The notes under the pieces are model-generated. The model had not been told where the DNA came from. It made no database searches and saw nothing but the letters and a program-made list of their open reading frames with translations. From the NCBI RefSeq assembly GCF_029194005.1, contig NZ_JARFVA010000002.1, forward strand, positions 788,589 through 852,588: a DNA stretch of 64,000 nucleotides. The letters run 5' to 3'. Of this stretch, positions 18,551-27,037 are shown in pieces. Each line of letters begins with the position of its first letter. Positions within the stretch are counted from its first letter, which is position 1. The position numbers and the translations under genes were made by a program. Origin of the DNA: Flagellimonas okinawensis (GTDB lineage Bacteria > Bacteroidota > Bacteroidia > Flavobacteriales > Flavobacteriaceae).

Positions 18551-19381
18551 TTATTGGTCGATATAGGATTGGATGCATTTTTTACGATGTTCCGCAAAAG
18601 GATGCGTGGAAGTCAATTTTTTTATGAGGTCTTGCTTTTGATAGCGTTCCAATTTCCTGAAGAAATCCGCAAATCGGTTCACATCATATCCAGCCGCTTG
18701 GGCCAATTCAAACCCGACCTTGTCGGCCTCATATTCATCAATTTGATCAAAGGGGGGCGAAAAGGTCCTATTGATCTTATTGGCAATATCGGTAAAGCCT
18801 TCCATACGGGTCATTCCCTCAAGGTCTGTGGAGAGCGTGAGTTTTGTTACTTTCCTTTGGGTGTGGAGTTTGTCCTCATGGGCCACTTCATGTCCTATGA
18901 TGAACGCCAATTCATCATAAGAATCAACGAAATTGAGCAAGCCCGTGGTAATGTATAGGTAACCGCCCAAAGTGGCAAAAGCATTTATTTCCTCGGATTT
19001 AAGGATGCTTATTCGGTAGGATACATCGTTTCGGGACACATTTTTAACGATACGTTGAAGTATTTCCTCTACCTTTGGTTTGGCAAAATGGTTGTTGTCC
19101 AATTGGCCAAGGGCAACATACCTGTTATACATATCCCTTCCAATATTTTTTTTGGAATCACTGGAGATGTTCAGTGCAAAGTCCAACCAATTGTTCTCCA
19201 CCTGTTTGTAAAAAAAAGCGGGTCCATCAAGGGCATGGCCACAATCTTGGAGAACAGTGGCATGTTCTATTTTTGTCGTGTAATCAGAAAGGGCCTCTTC
19301 CAATTTTTCAACGGAGATTTCCTGTGCCAAAGAAATTTGTAAGAAGCAACAGAAGAAAATGGACGATAATGCGTGTCTCAT
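18551..19381 (-). CDS. Secreted M48-family zinc metalloprotease
   Basis: A 276-residue protein from the ATG at 19381, which opens a signal peptide (MRHALSSIFFCCFLQISLAQ). The zinc motif HEVAH is at 164-168 and the third ligand motif EYEAD at 216-220, with NAFATLGGYLYITTGLL before the site as in BepA/YfgC- and LoiP-type periplasmic M48 proteases. No membrane span besides the signal is seen. It is the first gene of the kinase/FHA-ABC block and has a plausible promoter immediately upstream. Expected role: quality control of envelope proteins, or processing of a component of the system. Confidence 0.88.
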   Translation of the reverse strand: MRHALSSIFFCCFLQISLAQEISVEKLEEALSDYTTKIEHATVLQDCGHALDGPAFFYKQVENNWLDFALNISSDSKKNIGRDMYNRYVALGQLDNNHFAKPKVEEILQRIVKNVSRNDVSYRISILKSEEINAFATLGGYLYITTGLLNFVDSYDELAFIIGHEVAHEDKLHTQRKVTKLTLSTDLEGMTRMEGFTDIANKINRTFSPPFDQIDEYEADKVGFELAQAAGYDVNRFADFFRKLERYQKQDLIKKLTSTHPFAEHRKKCIQSYIDQ

Positions 19382-19397
19382 GATGTTTTTTAGTGTA

Positions 19398-19420
19398 TAT
19401 AACCAAAAATAACAAATGTC
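19398..19420 (-). promoter_or_regulatory. Candidate promoter of the M48/FHA-ABC/kinase operon
   Basis: On the minus strand TATTTTTG (19411-19404) fits the Bacteroidetes -7 box TAnnTTTG and lies 22 bases before the ATG of the M48 gene. A clear -33 TTG at the normal distance was not found, so this is a candidate only. Confidence 0.4.
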
Positions 19421-19917
19421 ATCTTTTTGTAGGGCAATCATTGATTTTCTGTTGCTTTTTTACCATGGAAAAGTTCAAACGGCTATGGAAGGCTTTCAAA
19501 AGTTTAAAAAGCCATTGTTCATTTTTGAAGAAACCACTGATCATTTCATCATAAAAAGTTTTATCGATGATTGGTATGTTTTACATATTGCAGAAGGTGC
19601 AAGGGCAAAATGAATGACTTTTCCAATCCTGCAAGGTCTTCCCCTTAAAAATGGAGCCAATGGACAGGGTAATGTGGGAGTGTCAGGGCCTTTGAATTTC
19701 TTGTTGGCCATGGATGCGTTGAAACCCGAACACTCTTCCCAATTTGTAGATGTCATTGAGCTGGGCAGAGCGTCCGGTTCGGTCATCGATTTTCATTTAC
19801 ACCATGGTTTTATTCTTTCGACCCCCTAGGTGGGGCAGCGTATATTTAATAGACCGGTATTGATTCGATGAGAAACCGGCCATAGGTGGGAATCGATACT
19901 TTTTTATTCCGGAATTT
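19421..19917. other. Intergenic stretch, nothing recognised
   Basis: About 500 bases between the polyphosphate kinase and M48 genes. It contains short overlapping open frames on both strands with no recognisable family and no supported start. No terminator with a good T-tract was found for the polyphosphate kinase gene. Confidence 0.4.
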
Positions 19918-21981
19918 TCATTCAAGCATAGCATCAGCCAAGTAATCATAAATGGCATATTGGGACCTGATGGGTCTTTCCCCCTTTTTTATGGGATGGT
20001 ATAGGTTCATATTGTCCCCTGGAGCGACCCTTCTTGCCTTGACATTGTCAGAAAATTGTAGGGCAAGGATTTGTTTTAGTTCATTGAATACATTTGAATC
20101 TAGGATAGGGGTGATGACCTCAATCCTTCTATCAAGGTTGCGGGGCATCCAGTCCGCACTGCCCATAAACATTTTCTCGTCTCCGGCATTATGGAAAAGG
20201 AATACCCTTCCATGCTCCAAAAACCTGTCGACGATACTTCTTACCACTATGTTTTCGCTCAAATTGGGCACCTCGGGCACTAAACAGCAAAATCCCCGAA
20301 CCAGAAGATGGACCCGAACGCCGGCTTTACTGGCCCTATATAGCCAATCGATCATATTCTTATCTTCAAGACTGTTCATTTTTAGGGTTATGCCCGCAGG
20401 AAAACCGTTCAGGGCATTTTCAATTTCTTTCAGCACTAAATGTTCAAATGTAAGTCTACTATTATATGGGGAAGCCAAAAGGTGGTTTAATTTTGGAACC
20501 AAGACTTTTCGTTTTAGGACTAGAAATACTTGGTCAAGGTCGTTCGTGATCCCACTATGGGCCGTAAACAATCCATGGTCGCAATAAATTCGGGCGGTTT
20601 TTGCATTAAAGTTACCTGTTCCGATATAGGCATATGCTTTGGATTTACCATTTTCCCTTCGCTTGATCAAAAGTATTTTTGAATGGACCTTTACATTGGG
20701 GAAACTATAAAATACAGTGCCGCCCTCCTTTTCGAAAACCTGTCCCCAGCCAATGTTGTTTTCTTCATCAAAACGTGCCTTGGCTTCAACGAAGACAGTC
20801 ACTTCTTTTCCATTTCTGATGGCCTTTAGTAGGGCAGAGGTCAGTTCGGAATCCTTGGCTATTCGGTATAGGGATATTTGGATGGAGTGGACATTGGGGT
20901 CGGTGGCGGCCTGTTGAAGCCATTTTTCCACATATGAAAAGCTCTGGTACGGAAAATGTAGTATTCGGTCTTTGTCCGCTATCAATTGGAAGTAGTCATC
21001 GGAGTCCTCAAAGGCTCTGTGGACAATTGGGGGCATTGGGTCATTAAAAAACTCTTTCCGGTTTCCATAGTAAGCCGTAAAATTAAAAAAGTCGCTAAAA
21101 TTGTGATGCCCTCCACCTTTTACCAAGTCTATTTTGTCCAGTCCCAATTGTTCTTCCAAAAGATGTTGGACATGTTTTGGCATGGACCCCTCAAAAAGAA
21201 GGCGCGTGGGTTGTCCATCCTGTCTTTTTTGGAGCGCATCGTAAATTCGTTGAATCCACTCTCCTTGATAGTCATCGTCCAAATAGAGTTCCGCATCCCT
21301 TGAAACCTTGATATTGTACATCCCTAAAATGCTCTTGTTGGGGAAAAAGAAAGAAGCGTTGAGTTTTAGGACATCTTCAAAAAAAGCATAGGATACAATA
21401 CCATCTTTGGATGGGATTTTTATAAACCTGTCCCATTTCTGTTTATCCACGGAAACAAATGCCAGCTTGGTGGGTTTGTCCAGCAAAATGGCAAGATACA
21501 GTTGACCATCCATAAAATTGTCGATTTTAAGATCCGTACCCTTTAACAGGTTGAGTCCGGGCTTTATTTCCTCTTTGAAAAGCAAGTTTAAATAGGAACG
21601 GTGGGCGTCATCATATTCTGATATTTCAAGGATTTGAATGTTATTTTTGTTAAGCTCCGGTAGAATGGAATCCCTATATATCCTGCCAAATTCTTCCTGT
21701 AGGAAATGGACCCTTTCAAGAATGTGCCGAAGGGTCTTTTTTGGTTTTATCCCCAAGGGACTTCTCATGGATTTATCGACTTTTCCAATCTGTCGAAGCT
21801 TGGATACCCTTACCTTAAAAAATTCATCAAGGTTGGATGAAAAGATGGCAAGGAACTTTACGCGTTCCAAGATAGGGTTGGATGTATCCTTGGCTTCCTG
21901 CAATACACGTTGGTTGAAATTTAACCAATCTACGTCGCGATTATTGTATCTAAACCCTGATTCCAACCACAATTTTTCCAT
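19918..21981 (-). CDS. ppk1: Polyphosphate kinase 1
   Basis: A 687-residue protein with the full domain order of PPK1: N-terminal helical domain (LAIFSSNLDEFFKVRVSKL at 43-61), head domain, then two phospholipase D-like C domains. The phosphorylated histidine corresponds to His433 in KVHSKILLI, and the second catalytic histidine to His590 in RFLEHGRVF, matching His435 and His592 of the Escherichia coli enzyme. It makes inorganic polyphosphate from ATP, reversibly. The gene stands alone in the same direction as the kinase block, separated from it by more than 500 bases, so a shared operon is unlikely. Confidence 0.97.
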   Translation of the reverse strand: MEKLWLESGFRYNNRDVDWLNFNQRVLQEAKDTSNPILERVKFLAIFSSNLDEFFKVRVSKLRQIGKVDKSMRSPLGIKPKKTLRHILERVHFLQEEFGRIYRDSILPELNKNNIQILEISEYDDAHRSYLNLLFKEEIKPGLNLLKGTDLKIDNFMDGQLYLAILLDKPTKLAFVSVDKQKWDRFIKIPSKDGIVSYAFFEDVLKLNASFFFPNKSILGMYNIKVSRDAELYLDDDYQGEWIQRIYDALQKRQDGQPTRLLFEGSMPKHVQHLLEEQLGLDKIDLVKGGGHHNFSDFFNFTAYYGNRKEFFNDPMPPIVHRAFEDSDDYFQLIADKDRILHFPYQSFSYVEKWLQQAATDPNVHSIQISLYRIAKDSELTSALLKAIRNGKEVTVFVEAKARFDEENNIGWGQVFEKEGGTVFYSFPNVKVHSKILLIKRRENGKSKAYAYIGTGNFNAKTARIYCDHGLFTAHSGITNDLDQVFLVLKRKVLVPKLNHLLASPYNSRLTFEHLVLKEIENALNGFPAGITLKMNSLEDKNMIDWLYRASKAGVRVHLLVRGFCCLVPEVPNLSENIVVRSIVDRFLEHGRVFLFHNAGDEKMFMGSADWMPRNLDRRIEVITPILDSNVFNELKQILALQFSDNVKARRVAPGDNMNLYHPIKKGERPIRSQYAIYDYLADAMLE

Positions 21982-22436
21982 TGATTAAAAATAATTGAGG
22001 TTCACCAACATGTGATTAAATTAATGTTAATTTGAAGTGGAGTGAAGATCGGCTAAGAACGGGCTTGGGGATTTTTCAAAAGACAAGTGCCTATCAAGCC
22101 CATTGGAAGGATAACTTGATGTTCGTGCCATTTTACTGTAATGGCGGAAAACCCAACGAAAGGTACTAACGGAAGCTGAACTGTAAACGGGATGGGAAAG
22201 GAACTCAAATCACATCGTTTGGAGCGGACAAGAATTCTTTATAAATACTTTGAAAGCGCTGAAAAAAAGGAGGTATTTCCACAAAGCACAAAGATTCCAT
22301 ACGATTTTTAATCGTTTTGGGATTGATGGTTTGGCCACTGTTTTTAATACAGGAACACAAGGGGAACGTCGGTCAACAAAACACAACCAGTGTGCCGACG
22401 GGGCTTTACTTGTGCTCCTGATTAAACATACTTTTA
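21982..22436. other. Intergenic stretch, nothing recognised
   Basis: About 455 bases between the polyphosphate kinase start and the 3' end of the broken SDR gene. Short open frames on the plus strand (for example 22250-22444) have no recognisable product. No clear terminator or promoter could be assigned. Confidence 0.4.
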
Positions 22437-23194
22437 TTAAATGATGGTCAATCCACCGTCCACTACCACTTCGGACCCAACCATATACGAAGATTCATCG
22501 CTTGCCAAGAACAAGGCAACATTGGCTATTTCCTCCGCTTCACCAAACCGTTTTGTGGGTATTCCCTGTACGGCCTGCTGATATGCATCTGCATTATCGA
22601 CCAAAGCCTGGTTCATCGGCGTCCTAAAAATTCCTGGATGTATGGAGTTGACACGTTATTGTGCTCTATCAATTCGGCGGCCGCTTGCATGGTAAGTGCT
22701 CTGACACCTCCTTTGGAAGTTGCATACCCTGGGTCTCCACCCGGCAGGGCAACTGTAGCGCCTACAGTGGATGACATGTTAATGATGGAGCCGCCCTTTC
22801 GTTCCATCATTGCAGGTGCAACAGCCTTGATTCCCAGGTATTGGCTATTCAGGTTGACGTCCATTATTTTTTTAAATGTATCATAATCGCTTTCCATAAA
22901 AGAGGAATAACTAGCTATGCCCGCATTATTTACCAGGATATCAATTCCGCCAAATTCGGTGGTGGTTTTTTCCACAACTTTTTGCCAATCATATGGGGAA
23001 GTGACATTGAGTGTCGCATATATGGCTATGCCACCGTCCTGTATGATTTGTTCCGCAACCTGTTTTAGATTTTCTTCGTTGATATCGGTAAGCACTATTT
23101 TTGCACCTTCCTTGGCAAATAATTTGGCGTCCACTGCCCCAAATCCACTGGCCGCCCCGGTAATGATGGCCACTTTGTTTTCTAAACGTTTCAT
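22437..23194 (-). pseudogene. SDR-family oxidoreductase, frameshifted
   Basis: The first 193 codons encode a normal short-chain dehydrogenase: cofactor motif ITGAASGFG (10-18), NNAG, the catalytic Ser in INMSSTVG and YATSKGG with Tyr and Lys. After LIEHNNV the frame ends in an unrelated tail that stops at 22613. The expected continuation (NSIHPGIFRTPMNQALVDN, later VVVDGGLTII) runs in another frame down to a TAA at 22437-22439. Four bases appear to be missing near 22650-22665 where the usual residues around VRVNSIHPG should be. It is therefore a disrupted gene or a sequencing error. Downstream of FrnE-like DsbA in the same direction; an intact SDR relative is at 50537. Confidence 0.85.
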
Positions 23195-23224
23195 TTTTGT
23201 TTACTGTTCTTTAGGTTTCTATTT

Positions 23225-23935
23225 TTAATCACACTCACCCTCAGGCGTACACGATTGGCCTTCAATAATGTCCATTGGACCTTCCATGTTGTTCTCCCTC
23301 CATTCAGCAAAGGTTTTTTCCAGAGTCTCCAAGAAAGTTTCAGGTTCTTTTGCACCTGATATGGCCAGCTTTTTATTGAAAACAAAATAAGGCACTCCCC
23401 TGACACCCGCTAGCTGGGCCTCATAAAGGTCCGTCTGTACGTCATCCGCATAGTGGTTGTTTTCCAGGGCAAGCTTTACCTTGTCTCCGTCCAAGCCTAT
23501 GGCCTCGCCCAATTTAACGAGCGTAGGAATATTGTCAAGGTTTTTACCCTCCACGAAGTATGCTCGGAAGAGTTGTTCTTCGGCCTCATCCTGTTTGCCA
23601 TTCCCTTTGGCATAATGGGCAAAACGATGTGCATTGATGGTATTGGCCGGGATGGCTTGGTCAAGGCGGTAGTCCAGACCTATATCCTTGGCTATTTGGC
23701 TCACATGGTGGTTCATGGAACGGGCCTGTTCAATGCTCACTCCTTTTTCCTTTGCCAGAAACTGGTCAAGTTTTACGTTGGCATCTGTTTTGAGCCCTGG
23801 CATTAATTGGAAACTTTTCCATTCTACCTTGACCTTGTCCCTTTGGGGGAATTGTTCCAAGGCCGCCTCAAATTTTCGTTTGCCGATATAACAAAACGGA
23901 CACATCACATCACTCCAGATTTCTACTTGCATCAT
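23225..23935 (-). CDS. FrnE-like DsbA-family oxidoreductase
   Basis: A 236-residue protein without a signal peptide, so cytoplasmic, with the thioredoxin-fold active site CPFC at residues 12-15 and the cis-proline loop VRGVPYFVFN near 190, as in FrnE-type DsbA proteins (2-hydroxychromene-2-carboxylate isomerase/DsbA-like fold). A second cysteine pair lies at the extreme C-terminus (QSCTPEGECD), which FrnE of Deinococcus also uses in redox stress protection. It sits between the broken SDR and the alpha/beta hydrolase, all leftward, and belongs to a group of redox-related genes under HxlR control. Confidence 0.88.
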   Translation of the reverse strand: MMQVEIWSDVMCPFCYIGKRKFEAALEQFPQRDKVKVEWKSFQLMPGLKTDANVKLDQFLAKEKGVSIEQARSMNHHVSQIAKDIGLDYRLDQAIPANTINAHRFAHYAKGNGKQDEAEEQLFRAYFVEGKNLDNIPTLVKLGEAIGLDGDKVKLALENNHYADDVQTDLYEAQLAGVRGVPYFVFNKKLAISGAKEPETFLETLEKTFAEWRENNMEGPMDIIEGQSCTPEGECD

Positions 23936-24028
23936 AGTTTTATATATTTAAATTCATCAATGGTGGTCCATGGTGGGACCGTTGTTCCTTGAATATTTGG
24001 TGGGTTTAAAATACCCCCCCCCTTTTTT

Positions 24029-24970
24029 TTATCCGAGGAAATCCAATAGTAGTTTCAATAGTTCTTCGGGTTTTTCCTCGGCTGGGAAATGTCCCGAATC
24101 GGCAATGATCGCGGATTGGACGTTCTCAGCAAGGTTACGCCATTCATGTTCTACCAGGGGGCCACTGGCCAACGCACCAGCGAATGTGAATACCGGCATG
24201 GTCAATTTGGTGGATATCATTTCACGTATTTGTGGAATGGTTTCGTCAATACTTCGATAGTATTCAAAACTTGCTTTTAAAGTGCCGGGTTTTCTGCGCA
24301 ACAATTCAATGTAGAAATCGCGTGCATATTTCGGTATGGCATCGGGTGTTCCACTTTTGGACTCAAATTGATACCCAAAATAGATGTCTTCCTTGCCTTC
24401 TACCAATCGTTCGTTCACTTCAAGGGCTCGGTTGAAATTGAAATGCCAAAGGAAATCGCTTAGACCACGTTCATCTGCAATCAGGGGAGGTGAAGGGGAA
24501 GCCCCGGGGATTATGGCCTCACCAACGGCAAGTTTGAGGATTCTCTCCGGGTGCATGGAAGCCATCGCGTAACCCACTATGACGGCAAGGTCATGTCCTA
24601 CGAATTTGAATTTATCATATCCTAAAACATCCATCAACCTGAACATGTCATTGGCCAAGGATTTTGCATCAAAACCTTTATCTGGCCTACTCGAAAGACC
24701 AAAACCGCGTGGATCGACCGCTATCACGGTATAGCGTTCGCTCAAGGGGAGCATTAAATCACGCCAGGCATACCAGTTCTGGGGCCAACCGGCGTGCAAC
24801 AGCAAAGGCTCGCCCTTACCGCCGATTACAGCATGGATCTTTATATCACCTGTGTCAACGACCATACTCTTGAAAACTTTCTGAAATCCTTTGGGCAGAC
24901 GCGGAACGTTGCCTACGGAGCCATATTCATCGGTGGTCGTAACCTTCTCCGAATGTTTGATTTTTTCCAT
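24029..24970 (-). CDS. Alpha/beta hydrolase, epoxide hydrolase-like
   Basis: The 313-residue reading from the ATG at 24970 has the alpha/beta-hydrolase pattern: oxyanion region HAGWPQNWYAW, VDPRGFGLSS, nucleophile elbow GHDLAV with Asp instead of Ser (as in epoxide hydrolases and dehalogenases) and the C-terminal histidine in IIADSGHFPAEEKPEEL. Expected reaction: opening of an epoxide or dehalogenation; the substrate is not evident. A TTG start 33 bases upstream is less likely because it would cover the operator. It is divergent from the HxlR gene at 25056 and shares a palindrome with it, so it is the likely main target. Confidence 0.85.
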   Translation of the reverse strand: MEKIKHSEKVTTTDEYGSVGNVPRLPKGFQKVFKSMVVDTGDIKIHAVIGGKGEPLLLHAGWPQNWYAWRDLMLPLSERYTVIAVDPRGFGLSSRPDKGFDAKSLANDMFRLMDVLGYDKFKFVGHDLAVIVGYAMASMHPERILKLAVGEAIIPGASPSPPLIADERGLSDFLWHFNFNRALEVNERLVEGKEDIYFGYQFESKSGTPDAIPKYARDFYIELLRRKPGTLKASFEYYRSIDETIPQIREMISTKLTMPVFTFAGALASGPLVEHEWRNLAENVQSAIIADSGHFPAEEKPEELLKLLLDFLG

Positions 24971-25001
24971 TTTTTTGCTTTTATAATTGTCTAAAATTAC
25001 C

Positions 25002-25015
25002 AAAGTAATTACTTT
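25002..25015. promoter_or_regulatory. Palindromic operator candidate between hydrolase and HxlR gene
   Basis: AAAGTAATTACTTT is a perfect 14-base palindrome in the 85-base gap between the divergent hydrolase and HxlR genes. It overlaps a possible minus-strand -7 box (TTACTTTG). HxlR regulators bind such palindromes next to divergent targets; the assignment is inferred from position. Confidence 0.55.
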
Positions 25016-25055
25016 TGTACAAGTACCTACATAAAAGTAAAAATTAAGGATAGCG

Positions 25056-25388
25056 ATGGATTATAGCCCAAAAAAAATTGATATATCTGATGAAAAGTGC
25101 CCGGTAAAGGCAACATTGTCGATATTGGGGGGGAAATGGACCTTGATTATTTTGTACCAGATAAACAATAGGGTCATACGGTATGGTGAATTGAAAAGGT
25201 CTATTCCTGGGATTTCGGAAAAAATGCTCATCCAAAGTCTGAATCAACTGATTGAGCACGGATTGGTCGACAAAAAGGCCTATCCTGAAATTCCTCCAAG
25301 GGTCGAATACAGTTTGACCGAAATTGGCTTTAAATCTTTGCCGATCATTGATAAGTTGGAGGAATTTGGCAGGGAAAACCTTATATGA
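25056..25388 (+). CDS. HxlR-family transcriptional regulator 1
   Basis: A 110-residue winged-helix protein with the HxlR signature: CPVKATLSILGGKWTLIILY near the N-terminus with the conserved Cys, IPGISEKMLIQSLNQL as recognition helix and EIPPRVEYSLTEIG in the wing. HxlR/YodB-type proteins often sense quinones, aldehydes or other electrophiles through that N-terminal Cys. It is divergent from the alpha/beta hydrolase gene and probably represses it and itself through the palindrome between them. Confidence 0.92.
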   Translation: MDYSPKKIDISDEKCPVKATLSILGGKWTLIILYQINNRVIRYGELKRSIPGISEKMLIQSLNQLIEHGLVDKKAYPEIPPRVEYSLTEIGFKSLPIIDKLEEFGRENLI

Positions 25389-25756
25389 GTATGCTCTAGG
25401 GCCATAAGTGTCGATACGTTTGGAAAGTTTTATGTACAGTTTGGAAGTGTAGAGCGCCAAAGATGGATTGATCATCGGGCATTTGTTTCGTGCATCGACC
25501 CGAAAGTGGGGAAGTCTTGGAGAAAAAGAAACCTTTCCAAAAATGGGGTTTACCACCATAATGATAACGGGTTTGGCAAATGGAACATATTCCGATGAAC
25601 CTTACTATGTGATAAAAACACCCTGATTTGAAACACTGAAAGATCAGGGTGCAGGTTGTTGTAGAGACCTATGAAAAGGTCCTTTGTGCAACACCATAAA
25701 TCAAATGAATTTGCATTTCCATATGATATGGGGCCTACCACCGGGAAAAGAACGGG
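25389..25756. other. Intergenic stretch with one terminator
   Basis: About 370 bases between the convergent HxlR and YceI genes. It contains the terminator at 25611-25651; no gene was recognised. Confidence 0.5.
25611..25651 (-). terminator. Intrinsic terminator after the YceI operon
   Basis: A perfect 9-base stem CACCCTGAT/ATCAGGGTG (25643-25651 and 25619-25627) is followed on the minus strand by TTTTTATC. It lies about 105 bases beyond the YceI stop and ends the leftward unit. Confidence 0.75.
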
Positions 25757-26335
25757 CTATTGCTTTTGATATTCGGCATTGATGTCAAGATACACCTCTT
25801 CACCCAACATTGGTGCCGGGTATGCCGTACCTACGCCAAAATCAGAACGTTTAATGGTCCCCGACAATTTGATGCCTGCTGTCGGTTTTTTGGTCTGCGG
25901 ATTCTCGACGGTCCCCCTATACCACATGTCAAGGCTTATCTTTTTGGTTTTGCCCTTTATGGTAAGGTCCCCTTCCAGTTTGTATCTACCGGTCCCGAGA
26001 CTTTTGATTCCGGTACTCTTAAAAGTTATCAGCGGGTATTGTTCCGCCTCAAAGAAATCCGGCCCCTTTAGATGGTCATCCCTATAGCTGTTGTTCGTGT
26101 TGATGGATGCCACTTGAATCACCGCTTCAACTTGGGCATCACTAAAATCCTCTTTTGAACTCTTAATGGTCGCTTCAACGTCATTGAAGGTTCCCGAAAT
26201 GTCGGATATGCCCAAATGCGTGATGCTGAACCTCAATTGGGAGTGGGGAGGGTCCAATGTCCAAAATTGCTGTTCGGTAAATGCCGTCAAGGTCAGCAAT
26301 GCAACCAAGGAAAGTAATAATCCGTTTTTTTTCAT
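25757..26335 (-). CDS. YceI-family periplasmic protein 1
   Basis: A 192-residue protein with a signal peptide (LLLSLVALLTLTAF) and the YceI beta-barrel pattern: WTLDPPHSQLRFSITHLGISDISGTF at the start of the mature part, LKGPDFFEAEQYPLITFKST in the middle and SGTIKRSDFGVG near the end. YceI proteins are lipocalin-like and bind isoprenoid or amphiphilic molecules; in E. coli YceI is induced by base and osmotic stress. It is the last gene of a leftward run with two NAD(P)-binding proteins. A paralogue with the same landmarks is at 54670. Confidence 0.9.
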   Translation of the reverse strand: MKKNGLLLSLVALLTLTAFTEQQFWTLDPPHSQLRFSITHLGISDISGTFNDVEATIKSSKEDFSDAQVEAVIQVASINTNNSYRDDHLKGPDFFEAEQYPLITFKSTGIKSLGTGRYKLEGDLTIKGKTKKISLDMWYRGTVENPQTKKPTAGIKLSGTIKRSDFGVGTAYPAPMLGEEVYLDINAEYQKQ

Positions 26336-26388
26336 TGTGTTATTGTTTTAAAAGGTTCGGTTATACGTCTTTATATTAGGATTACGGT

Positions 26389-27021
26389 CTATTTTTTCGC
26401 ACGGATTGAATAATAGGTCCTTGGTTCTTTGGGTTCCTCGGCCTGTTTGATTAAAAAATCAGCCACATCGGCTCGGCTTATTTCACCCACTTCGATACCT
26501 TCGAACAAGCTGTTTTCAACATGATAGTTTTCGGTCAAAGGTCCGTCCAGCAAGAGACCGGGACGGACGATGATCCAGTTCATATTTGAGTTTTCAATGA
26601 TTTCTTCCATTACGGTCTTGTCGGCATATACGTCCTTTAGGACTGTTTCCATCATTTGCCTTACTGGTTGCGGTACATAGTGCATACTTTCTCCGGCACC
26701 AAATCCGGTCACGAAAACAAAAGGGATGTCAAAAGCTTTTTCAGCTTGGATATCGACCAATAGTTTTGCGAAATCGGAAAACAATGTGGTAGCTTTGGTG
26801 CTGGTACCCGTTCCCAAGGTCACAATGACCGCATCGGCACCTTCCATGGCATGGAGCAAGTCGGTTTTGTTCGTGGCGTTACCTGAAATGGACAGGAAAT
26901 CCGTATGGTCCATTGTTATCTCTGAACGGGAGAGGGTCTTTACCTTGTGGTTTCGGTCCAATGCCCTTTTTATGGTTTCCAGGCCTATGCCTGCGGATGC
27001 TCCTATTATGGTAATGTTCAT
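26389..27021 (-). CDS. NAD(P)-binding Rossmann protein (NmrA/SDR-a type)
   Basis: A 210-residue atypical SDR: MNITIIGASAGIGLETIKRAL is a dinucleotide-binding motif, GADAVIVTLGTG follows at about 60-75, VFVTGFGAGES at about 100, and NWIIVRPGLLLDGP at about 145, typical for NAD(P)H-binding proteins that act on flavins, biliverdin or quinones. No Tyr-x-x-x-Lys catalytic pair is evident. It begins 16 bases after the neighbouring NmrA-like gene, so both are in one operon behind HxlR 2. Confidence 0.8.
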   Translation of the reverse strand: MNITIIGASAGIGLETIKRALDRNHKVKTLSRSEITMDHTDFLSISGNATNKTDLLHAMEGADAVIVTLGTGTSTKATTLFSDFAKLLVDIQAEKAFDIPFVFVTGFGAGESMHYVPQPVRQMMETVLKDVYADKTVMEEIIENSNMNWIIVRPGLLLDGPLTENYHVENSLFEGIEVGEISRADVADFLIKQAEEPKEPRTYYSIRAKK

Positions 27022-27037
27022 TTTTTGTTTTTTTAGA

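Noticed and set aside
9449..19381. Type VI secretion cluster because of kinase, PP2C and FHA proteins
   Set aside because: No TssB/C, Hcp, VgrG, TssK or ClpV-like proteins are present; the FHA part is fused to an ABC exporter.
19541..19786. Minus-strand open frame between polyphosphate kinase and M48 genes
   Set aside because: No hydrophobic core or family pattern, overlapping open frames on the other strand and no supported start.
24014..24030. Homopolymer tract of nine C and eight T as a phase-variation site
   Set aside because: It lies at and just beyond the stop codon of the alpha/beta hydrolase gene, so length changes would not alter a reading frame; no promoter depends on it as far as can be seen.
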